A stretch of 64,000 nt of DNA, taken from assembly GCF_050003625.1 (NCBI RefSeq), contig NC_134400.1, positions 53,634,066-53,698,065 on the forward strand. Direction: 5' to 3'. The stretch is from Haematobia irritans. Lineage: Eukaryota; Arthropoda; Insecta; Diptera; Muscidae. The notes beneath the pieces were generated by a model. The model searched no databases. It was given only the letters and a program-made list of their open reading frames with translations, and was not told the origin of the DNA. A program made the position numbers and the translations under genes. This document shows, piece after piece, positions 21,293-31,685 of this stretch. Position 1 is the first letter of the stretch; the number at the start of each line of letters is the position of its first letter.

Positions 21293-24200
21293 TGTGACGG
21301 CTGCTGTTAAAGAAAGTCAATAAGTAGTTTTCAAAACAAAAAGAAGTACTACATCTAATTATTGTTGGTAATGCCATGTAGGACTGACATCTGTTTCCGC
21401 TCAGTGTCATTTAAAAAAAAATGTATCCAATACATTTTGGTGGAATAATAAAATAAAATCTATATTTACATTCAGTTCATTCAAAAATGGCTTTTATTAA
21501 TTCCATCAGAAACAGTCATTAAATAAATCAATAAATTGCCTTTCCTTTTTTTACATAAATAAAAAGAGCAGAAGTAATTGCTTGTTATTCAAACAAACAA
21601 TCTCAGCTTTAATTTTTTTTGTATCAGCGTTGCTTCTATTTTAGATTTTTTTTAAGAACAAATTTCTTTGAGTGTATGATACCTACTATATTCGAGCTGA
21701 GTCTCTAGTTGCTAGAGCCCGTATGAATAAGTCTATTATAATTTATAATTATAATAAATTAATTAATAAATAAGTAGCATTATATCATGGTTTAACATAC
21801 ATTAAACATTTTTTTTGTAGATTTCCCAAAGAAAATTAAACCCGAATTTGGTTCAAGACAATACCCTTATTGTTATGAGGTACTTTCTTTAAAGGCAAAT
21901 GAAATTATGTTGCAACATGATTAGAAATATTATTAATCCGTTTTGTGTTCCCAAAGATAAAATAGGAAATCTTCAATTCTGAGAACAAATGAACTATCAA
22001 ATGTATATTGCCAAGTCAAAAGAAGACACTCTGTAACTATTGTGAATGATTCTATATATTTTTGGAAATTGATAGTAATTAGATAAACAATTATTGACTC
22101 GGAACAACATTTGGCATGAACACAGTACCACCACATTGTACACAAAAGTAAACATTAGCAAAGACTTCCGTTCTTCATCTAGATGGAATGGAATATATAA
22201 CAATATTCCCTTTCCTATTTTCGAAGATATGTTATCCAAGAAAAGAAAAATGGATGTAGGCATTAGCAAAATTTCTTTTATTTGAATACATAACATACGT
22301 ACATGTTGCTTAATTTATTATAGTCCATGGGAATAAGTTGACCAGAATCCACAACTTCCAGGTTCCGGCACCTGTGGAATGTTGATGTTTGACGTCCTAT
22401 GCCAACAGATTTCATCCACCCTTTTGGATATGATTCTTGTTTTGACTTGCCAATGCACTCTTTGTGGATGAGTGTGTTCATTAATTAGACTCCTTGTGGC
22501 CAAGCCTCTATCTGTATCTTCCTCAGAGCGAATGACCACTATTCGTTTTATTTTTATTTTCAGTAATTGCCAGACGATGCGGACGTATTTATATTGAAAG
22601 GCAGTTGAATTTTATGTGATGTGATATGGCCACTACTAATTTGGATTGAATTATATTTGGCCAACATACAGAAATTAAATAGATTTTGGCTAAATTTGTA
22701 ATTCAATGTGGTCTTTGTGGTGGCTTGGCTTACAAATGTTCTTAATTCTGACAGGTCAGTTGTTTTTACAGGGTTGTTTAACGTATCAAGTTTTCCATAT
22801 GTTTTCTGAATCACCTGTATGTGAACAGATGGAATTTATGGTATGCATGCGAGCATGGATTATTATTAATTGGAGTAGAAAAGGAGAATGTAGAACCGAC
22901 TATGTATGATATCCCACCATACTAAGTCCCTACGTATCTATATCCATGCTATCCACCAGATCAACAACAATCTTAGAACTTTTTTTGGATGGCCATTTAG
23001 GGATACATGTCGCCACCTATCGGGAGTTTCTGGGACCTAGAATGTATACCACTTTCGGGACTCCAGAGTTGTTGTGAGGTGTAATATATTCCATCATAAA
23101 GTAGTTTGTGTGACCTGTCTCAAAGACACAACTACAGGGACAAATTCCCAAAATAGATGGCAGTATTTATGGTTAGGACTGGAAATGTGGGGTGATCATT
23201 CATAGTTATACCGTTGTGAAGAATTGAACATTTTAGTGTGAAATACGAAGTGAAAGTCTGAGAGTAATTTGGTGAAGTTTTTTTTGTATGCTCCACTACC
23301 AAGAGTTACTTAGTAAGGAATAATAGGAAAAGTGACAAGGAACCAAGTTTGAGTTTACTCCTTTTTTTTTGGTAGATTTTGGAATCTCATATCCATCTTG
23401 TGGTCGTTTTGCTATTGCATACATTATTCGATAGGTGTTAAGATTTATACCTCGGGTAAGCAAAATATTGTGCTATTATATGATTTTTGTTGAGTAGGTT
23501 GTAATTCAAGTTGGAATTAATCCATTTCGTAGGATATCGTGGCCACAAACCTATTCACTGCACAAAGTGAAGGATATCGGCTCCATCTACCACATGTCCC
23601 GAGGAACTCATTACACTATTGGTGAGAAAGAACAGTGAGTACACGAACCACATTTCTTCAACCAAATTATTGCAATTTGCTATAAAGGGGTATATGACTC
23701 ATAGTATCGACAAATAGATGGCAGTAAATGGTTATTAACAAGGGTTTTAGCCTAAAATCGTTGTATTTTGATCACGAAAGTCTAACAAAAGAATTACGAA
23801 ACTCAAGACGTAAAATCCATAAAACCACGTGATATTTCTAAAACCCCGAAAACGTGACAATATTATGTAATATCAGGAAAGGAAAGTCACTCTAAAAATT
23901 CAAACGCTACAATTGCTAAAGAATATGAAAATTATTTAAAGAAACAAACATAAATTCATATTTTTTTTTTGAAATTCAGAAACACAACACATAATTTTTT
24001 TTGCAAAAACAACAATCATATAAGAACATACATTTATTCAAAGAAATGAAAAATCTACAAGAAATCTTAAAGGGAACTAAAAATAAGTCTTCTAAAAACT
24101 GTTTAAAAATAAAAATAATAACAATAAGTGGTCAAGTAGACAAAAACTAAAGAAAATTAATATATTTTCATTTATATAAGATTGAAATAAAATTACTAGT

Positions 24201-24831
24201 GAACAAAAATTTACTGGCCAATTATTATTAATATTTTCATTTGCGTTTAATTTATTGTTATATTATTATGTTTTGTTTTTGTTAATTATTTGTCTCTTAT
24301 TTTTACATATATATATGTTATAAGTCATTATTTTTATATTACAAAAATAATATAAATTATGTGAATTTAATTGAAAGTCAAAAACATTATGTTTTGAATT
24401 CTTAGTAAACTAAAGGTTGAGTATGTAGTTGGTTGACAAAGGAGATTCGTGCATGCTAAGGGAGGTGTTTAATCATATTCATCTTGGGCCTTAAACATCT
24501 CATTTGGATGAACACTTTTTGTTCATGTAGCGGGTGGGCTGCCCATGGAATCATTTCCATCTGATTCCAATAAGGGGCCAAATTCAATGTTTGCTTAGTA
24601 TTGTATCAACTTCCGTTTGGAAAATGTCCGTCCGTTTCCGATTTAAAAATTCAAAATTCAAAAGTGTAACCGTCAAATGTTATTTGTCAAGTAAAACTCA
24701 TTTTACCACCTGGCACTAAATTTATTTGTAAGTTGGATAAGAGCGGAAAAGAACCCACAATTCCGGCGAGCTCAAGCCGCAACAAAAAGCCAGTAGTGCC
24801 ACCGCTCATTAATAAAACCTTGTCACTCACA
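21293..24831 (+). repeat. 3' LTR of element B (3539 bp)
   Basis: Almost identical to 10590-14129. Its last ~160 bp (from 24670) happen to be open in the same frame as element A pol, but no ATG precedes the protease in that frame. Confidence 0.95.
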
Positions 24832-27800
24832 AATAACAATTTAACTATTGCGGGTGTTATTAATGGCGACAAGCGTACTTTGACGTTGGATACTGGTGCA
24901 TCAAAGTCTATCATTAGATCTGATTTAGTAAAAGGAAAAGTTACACCACTGATTGGAGTCAAGCTACGCACGGCTACAGGGGAACCCGCAACCGTATATG
25001 GAAAGGTCGCCGTAAAATTAACTATTGCTAACAAATCCGTTACTTATGATTTCATTGTGGCCGATATAGTAGACGAAGTTATAATTGGAGCGGATTTCAT
25101 GATTGCTTTTGGCCTCAATCTGGATATGAAGCGTCGTGTAATGACATGGTGCGATGCCGAAATAACGGTAAACGTGGGATACGACGAGAATACACCTGTC
25201 AGACGTTTGACAACGAGCCAGTCAGAGTCTATACCACCGAATGCCGAAGCAATTATATGGGTTTCTATGAATGGAGATTGTGAAGTCGGCCAATTGTGGG
25301 TTGTTGAACCAGCAGAAAACAAAAGCAACAACATCTTGATAGCAAATGCCCTGGTAACAACGAACGAAGAGAGACTAATACCAGTTCGTGTCTTGAACTT
25401 GTCTGACAATCATGAGCAAATTGTAAAATTTTCTGACATTGGCAAATGTACACCAGCCGAGGCAATAGTCAATTTGGAAGGCAACTCATCAAAGACACAT
25501 GGAGCAGTGAGAAAACATCTAGAAGGGTATTTCGAGGCTTGGACACGTCATCTATCGCCGTCAGAGAGAAATAAAGCCAAGCAATTGTTGTGGAAAAACG
25601 CCTCTGCTTTTGCTTCTGAAAAGGGAAATCAAGGAAGAACATCTGTAGTGAAACATGAAATTAAAACCGCAGAAGAAAGGCCCATAAAACAGGCACCACG
25701 AAGTGTTCCCCTGGCAAAAAGAGACGAAGTTCAAAAGCTCATAAAGGAAATGGCGGAGAGCGGAGTGATCGAGCCATCATCAAGTCCTTGGTGTTCCCCA
25801 GTTGTGCTGGTCAAAAAGAAAGATGGAAGTACCCGATTCTGCGTGGACTACAGAAAACTGAATGATGTCACCAAAAAGGACAGTTATCCGCTTCCACGCA
25901 TTGATGACACGTTGGACACACTAGCCGGAACAACATGGTTTTCTACGCTTGATTTGCAGAGTGGATATTGGCAAGTAGAGATCGCCGAGAAAGACAAGGA
26001 AAAGACGGCTTTTGGCGTTAATGGCGGTCTCTGGCAATTCAATGTAATGCCGTTCGGGCTCTGCAACGCTCCGGCTACCTTCGAAAGATTGATGGAGCGG
26101 GTACTGAAGGGGTTGCACTGGAAGTCGTGCTTGATATACTTGGACGACATCATAGTGATGGGCAAAACATTTGACGAGCACCTTAAGAACTTGAAAGACG
26201 TTATCCAGCAATTGTCAGCCGCTGGTCTACGCCTTAACGCAAAGAAATGCTCCCTTTTCCAGCGGGAAGTTAAATACCTGGGTCATCATGTGACTGCAGA
26301 GGGCATATCCACCGATGAAGACAAAATCCAAGCTGTCAGAGATTGGCCACGACCCCAAAATCTCCACGAATTAAGAAGTTTCCTTGGGTTATGTACATAT
26401 TATCGACGATTCGTCCCAAACTTCGCCAGCATCGCCGCTAGTCTCCATAAATTGACGCAAAAAGGTCAGAAGTTCCAGTGGAGCGACAAACAGGAGGATT
26501 CATTCCAACATTTAAAAGAACTTTTATGTTCAGCTCCTGTTCTAGCGTATCCTATTCCGGGCGAAAAAATTGTTTTGGATACAGATGCTAGCGCGCATGG
26601 TATTGGAGGTGTGCTATCCCAACAGATAGACGGCAAGGAGAAGGTCATCGGATATTTCAGCCGAACATTGTCCAAGCCCGAAAAGAACTACTGTGTAACG
26701 CGACGAGAGCTGCTAGCCGTCATAGAGGGTGTAAAACATTATCATAAATATTTGTATGGACAACACTTCTTGCTCAGGACTGATCACTCAGCTCTACGAT
26801 GGTTGCTCCAATTCAAGAATCCGGAAGCTCAACTGGCACGTTGGATCGAGAGGCTCCAAAGCTATAATTTCAGTATCGAGCATAGAAAAGGTGGAAAACA
26901 CGGTAACGCTGACGCTTTGTCACGTCGACCTTGCAGTATAGAATGCAAGCACTGCTCGAAAGCTGAACATAAGGAGGAGATTGTTGATATTCGGCTGTTA
27001 CACATCGAATCTGGAGTGGACTGGCCAACAGAACAGCGTAAAGATCCCATTTTGAACAAAATTATTTCGGCAAAGGAAGAGAACAAGAAGCCCAGTAAGA
27101 AAGATATCGCAGCCGAAAGTCCACTTATGAAATCATACTGGGCTCAATGGGATAGTTTAGTTCTAGTCAATGGATCCCTGCAACGTAAATGGGAAAGCGA
27201 AGATGGCAAGAGCAGCCGAAATTTGATCATCGTTCCAGATTCCAAAATTAGAGACGTTTTGGCGGAGTTCCATAATGGTCCCAGTGGAGGTCATCTGGGA
27301 ATAACCAAAACCGCCGAGAAAGTGAAGCAACGATTCTACTGGGTTGGATGCCAGAAATCAATTGCTGAATGGGTAGCCAATTGCGAGAAGTGCATGAAGG
27401 CGAAAGGTCCAACAAGGAAAAGTCGAGGTCCTATGCAAGAATATAGACCAGGAGCCCCGTTTGAAAGAATAGCAATGGACGTGGCAGGCCCTTTCCCAGT
27501 AAGTGATTCTGGAAACCGTTATGTCCTTGTGGTCATGGATTACTTCAGCAAATGGCCGGAGGTGTATGCAATTCCAAACCAAGAGGCAAAAACGATTGTG
27601 GATGTGGTCAACAAAAACTGGATATGTCGCTACGGTGTGCCGTCCGAGATTCACTCAGACCAGGGAAGAAATTTTGAATCGGCCATATTCAAAGAGATGT
27701 GTGAATCCCTTGGTATCAAGAAAACGAGGACTACGCCATTACATCCACAATCCGATGGCATGGTAGAAAGGTTTAATCGCACTCTGGAGGAACATCTTCG

Positions 27801-28332
27801 AAAAGTAGTGGACAACGGCCAGAGGGACTGGGACGAGCATATACCAAAGTTTTTGCTGTCGTATAGATCTGCCATTCATGATTCCACCTCTCGAACACCG
27901 GCCAATGTTCTATTCGGAACTGAGTTGAAGTTGCCTGGAGATCTGATATTCGGCGCTAAACCTAATGAGCTCGCCATGGAGGAAAACAGAAACGACATCC
28001 CAAACACTTTCGGTGAAGTTCACGAATCAGTGCGCAACAAAATAAAAATGGTCAGCAACAGAATGAAGGCGAGATACGATCGTGCTGTAAATACAGAGGG
28101 CTTCCAAGAAGAAGAATTGGTTCTGCTATTTAACCCGCAACGAAAGAAAGGATTGTGTCCTAAACTGCAAACACAGTGGGAAGGCCCATACAAAGTCATC
28201 AAGAAGATCAATGATGTTGTATACCGGATTCAGAAGGACGACAGCCCTAGATCAAAGATGAAAGTTGTACATCTGGAACGATTGGCTCCTTACGGAACAG
28301 GTTCTGTGCCTGTTCGGGACGAACAGGCTTAA
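24832..28332 (+). CDS. pol: Protease-RT-RNase H-integrase of element A, separated from gag
   Basis: The open frame resumes right at the B insertion site. It has the protease motif LDTGAS (about 24886), RT YLDDIIVM (about 26138), RNase H LDTDASAHG (about 26575), the integrase H-H-C-C domain (about 27270-27400) and the D,D,E residues (about 27478, 27655 and 27766). It differs from the pol of element C at roughly a dozen residues. No stop or frameshift was found. In A's normal structure this frame is reached by -1 frameshifting from gag, but element B (14.2 kb) now lies between them. No ATG lies upstream of the protease in this frame, so the region is likely enzymatically complete but poorly expressed. 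Confidence 0.9.
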   Translation, partial: NNNLTIAGVINGDKRTLTLDTGASKSIIRSDLVKGKVTPLIGVKLRTATGEPATVYGKVAVKLTIANKSVTYDFIVADIVDEVIIGADFMIAFGLNLDMKRRVMTWCDAEITVNVGYDENTPVRRLTTSQSESIPPNAEAIIWVSMNGDCEVGQLWVVEPAENKSNNILIANALVTTNEERLIPVRVLNLSDNHEQIVKFSDIGKCTPAEAIVNLEGNSSKTHGAVRKHLEGYFEAWTRHLSPSERNKAKQLLWKNASAFASEKGNQGRTSVVKHEIKTAEERPIKQAPRSVPLAKRDEVQKLIKEMAESGVIEPSSSPWCSPVVLVKKKDGSTRFCVDYRKLNDVTKKDSYPLPRIDDTLDTLAGTTWFSTLDLQSGYWQVEIAEKDKEKTAFGVNGGLWQFNVMPFGLCNAPATFERLMERVLKGLHWKSCLIYLDDIIVMGKTFDEHLKNLKDVIQQLSAAGLRLNAKKCSLFQREVKYLGHHVTAEGISTDEDKIQAVRDWPRPQNLHELRSFLGLCTYYRRFVPNFASIAASLHKLTQKGQKFQWSDKQEDSFQHLKELLCSAPVLAYPIPGEKIVLDTDASAHGIGGVLSQQIDGKEKVIGYFSRTLSKPEKNYCVTRRELLAVIEGVKHYHKYLYGQHFLLRTDHSALRWLLQFKNPEAQLARWIERLQSYNFSIEHRKGGKHGNADALSRRPCSIECKHCSKAEHKEEIVDIRLLHIESGVDWPTEQRKDPILNKIISAKEENKKPSKKDIAAESPLMKSYWAQWDSLVLVNGSLQRKWESEDGKSSRNLIIVPDSKIRDVLAEFHNGPSGGHLGITKTAEKVKQRFYWVGCQKSIAEWVANCEKCMKAKGPTRKSRGPMQEYRPGAPFERIAMDVAGPFPVSDSGNRYVLVVMDYFSKWPEVYAIPNQEAKTIVDVVNKNWICRYGVPSEIHSDQGRNFESAIFKEMCESLGIKKTRTTPLHPQSDGMVERFNRTLEEHLRKVVDNGQRDWDEHIPKFLLSYRSAIHDSTSRTPANVLFGTELKLPGDLIFGAKPNELAMEENRNDIPNTFGEVHESVRNKIKMVSNRMKARYDRAVNTEGFQEEELVLLFNPQRKKGLCPKLQTQWEGPYKVIKKINDVVYRIQKDDSPRSKMKVVHLERLAPYGTGSVPVRDEQA

Positions 28333-28343
28333 GCGGGAGGCAG
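28331..28343 (+). promoter_or_regulatory. Polypurine tract of element A
   Basis: AAGCGGGAGGCAG lies immediately before the 3' LTR, the expected place for the plus-strand primer. Element C has the same tract. Confidence 0.75.
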
Positions 28344-28951
28344 TGTTACGAATTTAATAATTATAGATATAAGTTTATTTAAATTAGTTTCCGTTAATTT
28401 AAAATTTCAAATTGTAACGATAAAATTTCGCTATCACTTGTTGGAATCATCTATTCATTTCTAGTATTTTCCTGAATTTCGTTTATGTTCTTTTGTTTGC
28501 TTACCAAAATGTTAGTTCTTACTCTCTCATAGAATAGCAACCCCTTTGCTTTGTTATTCTGCATTCTCATTTCATCTCATTGTCTATTGTCATTATTGTT
28601 GTTGTTGTAGTAATGCGAGCATATATCTATGTGAGTGTGTATGTGTTTGGCAGCCACCAGGTAAACAACTTAATGGTCGTAGATCCTTCTAGCATTGTCT
28701 GAGAATGTTCTGGCGTTGCCAGAATATTGTAGTGCTACCAGAATGTTCTCGTATTGCCACACCGTCATATATAAAAGCGCTCGCATGCTGCTAACGAGTC
28801 AGTCTTAATTAAAGCGTCAAACGAATAACTTCAGTGTGAACGAATTGTAAAGTGTGAAGTCATAGTAAATAAATTGTAGATTGTCGTTATTTAGAAGAAC
28901 TGTGTTTTAATTGTCGGGTAATTAAAAACGCCTAAATATAAAAACGTAACA
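28344..28951 (+). repeat. 3' LTR of element A
   Basis: 608 bp. I saw no difference from 8437-9044 when reading the two side by side. Confidence 0.95.
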
Positions 28952-29149
28952 ATATTTTAATATTTTGAGAAAGTCTTTATCAACCTTATTTGCTAATAGT
29001 CTTTTACAAATATGGCAAAACAGACATGTTCATGTGGGAAGAAAATCTCGATTTTGTAAAAGACATAGTCAAAAAGAGGATTTTATTGATCTTCAAGAAT
29101 GTTTTAGTCGAAAAAAGAATGCGATTCTATATTATCGATTTTTTATTTA

Positions 29150-29335
29150 GGTAGAAAATGTTGTCAAAATTTTATTTCAATTGAAAAATTTGTAAAAATT
29201 TTATTTCTATAGGAAATTTTTGCAAAATTTTATTTCTATAGAAAAAATTTTGCAACATTTTTTTTCTACAGAATTTTTTTGCAAAATTTTATTTATATAG
29301 AAAATTTTGTCAAAATTTTATTTTCTTTAAAATAT
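29150..29335 (-). repeat. Short tandem repeats of the TTTCTATAGAAA type
   Basis: About six degenerate units containing AAAATTTTATTTCTATAG occur inside the right part of the hAT-like element. The same repeat type, on the other strand, forms a longer array at 61680-61985. Confidence 0.75.
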
Positions 29336-29442
29336 AGTCCCTTCATAATTTTCCAGTGAAATTTTTGTTGAAATTTAGTAAAAAGTACCTTTCCGCTCAA
29401 AAAATACCTTTTTGTACTTTCTTATTATATTTTCCATCCGTG

Positions 29443-29571
29443 AGTAACTGGCAAAGTGACCAAAATTTTTAAAAGAATATGCACGTTTGGAAATATATCT
29501 TTATTGCACTCTCCAAGTGCTTCCATCGCTGAATTAGGCAGGTTCTTTTCGCAGGTTTTGCGCCATTTCAT
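29443..29571 (-). pseudogene. hAT transposase relic, segment before the dimerisation motif
   Basis: On the minus strand a stop-free stretch reads KWRKTCEKNLPNSAM, then ALGECNKDIFPN, then LLKILVTLPVTT. It joins in frame, across the 8-bp duplication, to the segment ending at 8086. This order (FPN..LL.IL.TLPVTT..S before SFSTMKRLK) is typical of hAT transposases. A TAA at 29572-29574 ends the readable part. Confidence 0.78.
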
Positions 29572-30192
29572 TTACACATGTGTGTTTGGCTGCTTCGTTG
29601 TTGTTGCTATGGCTAAACAAAGGAAGTCATGTTCACAAAAAGAACAACAAACACAAATAAAAAGCAGAAAGACATTTTCCAAAAATGAAATTTGTGGTGC
29701 GAGAACAAAAACAATTTGTTTTTTCGACCGTCGTTTGACGGACTTTTCAACTAGTATTCTATGATTTGTGCAAGTTTTATAGGTAAGCGTTTTTCAAAAT
29801 AAAACCTCCAGCTTTTCTTCAACATCTTCGATAAGATTTTTCTATGCAGCTAAAAATATATATTTATTTATATAAAAATATTCATTCATTTCGGGGGGGG
29901 GGGGGGTGTTTGATCCCCCTCATGCCCCCCGGAATACGGCCTTGATGGAATTCAATTTATTTCATACATTTAATAAATGTAGAAGTTATTGTGTTAAATG
30001 ATTTACGGGTTTCATTTCTACATATCGTTAAAAACGACAAATTTTGTTGCTGGGACAACAAACATTTGTAGTTGTTATAGCAGTAAAAAGGTTAGCTATT
30101 TCAACTAACGGAGTTTGCTATTTCAGCAGCGATGTTTGTCAAAAACTTTTAGCAAACAAGTTTGCTAATTCAGTAGCATTTGTTTGCTATTT
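29572..30192. other. No gene recognised; contains a G run and AGCAAAC-type repeat
   Basis: A run of about 14 G near 29894 is followed by CCCCCTCATGCCCCCCGG. From 30040 to 30190 there is a repeat rich in TTTGCTATTTCAGC words, related to 38176-38310 and 49925-50020. No coding sequence was recognised. Confidence 0.4.
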
Positions 30193-30629
30193 TAAGGCCG
30201 GTACTATGTTCATTCTTGCGAACAATTTTTATAGAAACCATTATTTCGCACATAGAAAGCGGTGTTTATTTAGGTAACTTGGAGCGCTATTTTACAGGGA
30301 GCAATATTGAATTAAGTTGGTGGTTGCTGTTTGTTATTACAAAATTAACATTTTATTTTCCTTGGGCAATTGATCTGCTGCTCCTTTGATCCTTTGTATA
30401 GTTTCGGAACAAAAATATAATCCGTGTTTGTGTTATAAACCCACACAAATAGTTTTAATAAATAAATTTTTTCTTAATTCACATTGCAAATGGCGCCATG
30501 CTATAAACGTCAGATTTTTCAACTCGAAAAAAAAACAAAGTACCACAAATGGAAAAATTTTCGCTAGTATTTCGCATTTTTTAATTTTGTATGGAGTTTC
30601 AACGCGAAAACCGAACAGAGTACCGGCCT
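30193..30629 (+). mobile_element. GGCCGGTAC-family DNA element, copy 1
   Basis: 437 bp from AGGCCGGTACTATGTTC to GAACAGAGTACCGGCCT, flanked by TTA on both sides (30190-30192 and 30630-30632). It is noncoding. The 3-bp TTA duplication suggests a PIF/Harbinger-like origin. It is followed at once by another AGGCCGGTA sequence. Confidence 0.8.
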
Positions 30630-30632
30630 TTA

Positions 30633-31071
30633 AGGCCGGTAATCTGTTTGTTGGTGCGAAAAAAGTTCCACTCAATCATTGTTTCGCGTTGAAAAATGAT
30701 AGTGTTGACAATATATTTTGAGAGGAAAAAACAGCCATTTTGGGACTTTTTTGTGTTTATTTCGTCGAAATGTATTGACAACATCGCAGACTGTCACGAA
30801 ATGATTACATATCCATACGGAACTAGTGGCTCGATTTACACACACACGCATACAAAATAAATAATTTGAAAAAGAAGAAGCAGGCGAAGTTATTTTACAA
30901 ATATCTTTGGAATTAAAAAACTAATTTTACAGTGCTGCATTTTATTTTTTGGAACATAGCAATTAATTCTTGTGATTCCATTCATTGCTACCTCGGTACT
31001 ATACATGTTGGTTGAAGTGCTAATGATTGTTTTGGAACATCAATTGCTGTGCCTCCTTTTGTTTAAATTAT
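30633..31071. other. Possible second GGCCGGTA end, then unrecognised sequence
   Basis: AGGCCGGTAATCTGTTTG starts right after the shared TTA, and no matching right end was identified before element C. The rest has no feature I can name. Confidence 0.35.
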
Positions 31072-31674
31072 TGTTACGTTTTTATATTTAGGCGTTTTTA
31101 ATTACCGGACAATTAAAACACAGTTCTTTTAAATAACGACAATCTACAATTTATTTACTATGACTTCACACTTTACAATTCGTTCACACTGAAGTTATTC
31201 GTTTGACGCTTTAATTAAGACTGACTCGTTAGCAGCATGCGAGCGCTTTTATATATGACGGTGTGGCAATACGAGAACATTCTGGTAGCACTACAATATT
31301 CTGGCAACGCCAGAACATTCTTAGACAATGCTAGAGGGATCTACGACCATTAAGTTATTCGTCTGGTGGCTGCCAAACACATACACACTCACATAGATAT
31401 ATGCTCGCATTACTACAACAACAATGACAATAGACAATGAGATGAAATGAGAATGCAGAATAACAAAGCAAAGGGGTTGCTATTCTATGAGAGAGTAAGA
31501 ACTAACATTTCGGTAAGCAAACAAAAGAACATAAAAGAAATTCAGGAAAATACTAGAAAATGAATAGATGATTCCAACAAGTGATAGCAAAATTTTATCG
31601 TTACAATTTGAAATTTTAAATTAACGGAAACTAATTTAAATAAACTTATATCTATAATTATCAAATTCGTAACA
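31072..31674 (-). repeat. 3' LTR of element C
   Basis: 603 bp, apparently identical to 36662-37264. It differs from the A LTR by several substitutions and small indels. Confidence 0.94.
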
Positions 31675-31685
31675 CTGCCTCCCGC

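Larger units (their letters stand above)
10590..24831 (+). mobile_element. Ty3/gypsy LTR retrotransposon B with 3.54-kb LTRs
   Basis: The element starts TGTGACGG and ends CACTCACA. AATA lies at 10586-10589 and 24832-24835, and the same site occurs uninterrupted in element C near 35186, which fixes both boundaries. Total length is 14.2 kb with LTRs at 10590-14129 and 21293-24831. The LTR pair shows one substitution (12141 versus 22844) and one T-run length difference by eye. A gag-like ORF and a pro-pol ORF occupy the internal region. It is more recent than element A, which it interrupts. Confidence 0.95.
8437..28951 (+). mobile_element. Ty3/gypsy LTR retrotransposon A (interrupted by element B)
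   Basis: The 608-bp LTRs start TGTTACG and end CGTAACA. The duplication ATAT is at 8433-8436 and 28952-28955. A primer-binding site follows the 5' LTR, gag is at 9084-10505, pol resumes at 24832-28332, and a purine tract precedes the 3' LTR. Element B separates gag from pol. Protease, RT, RNase H and integrase occur in the order typical of Ty3/gypsy. No env-like ORF is present. The LTRs showed no difference when read by eye, so the insertion is recent. Confidence 0.95.
8283..29442 (+). mobile_element. Nonautonomous hAT-like element, interrupted by element A
   Basis: The left terminus CAGGGATGGAAAAT (8283) and right terminus ATTTTCCATCCGTG (ending 29442) are inverted repeats with one mismatch. 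The 8-bp duplication AGTAACTG lies at 8275-8282 and 29443-29450, the size typical of hAT elements. Without the LTR insertion the element would be about 640 bp. It encodes nothing and has 28-bp-type repeats inside its right part. It sits inside the coding sequence of the older hAT transposase relic. Confidence 0.82.

Noticed and set aside
10590..24831. A segmental duplication instead of LTRs
   Set aside because: The repeats flank gag and pol in the right order, start TG and end CA, are bordered by a 4-bp duplication, and the empty site is present in element C.
24670..28332. A domesticated fusion gene of LTR and pol sequence
   Set aside because: No ATG precedes the protease, the insertion is very young, and the pol part is a normal retrotransposon pol.
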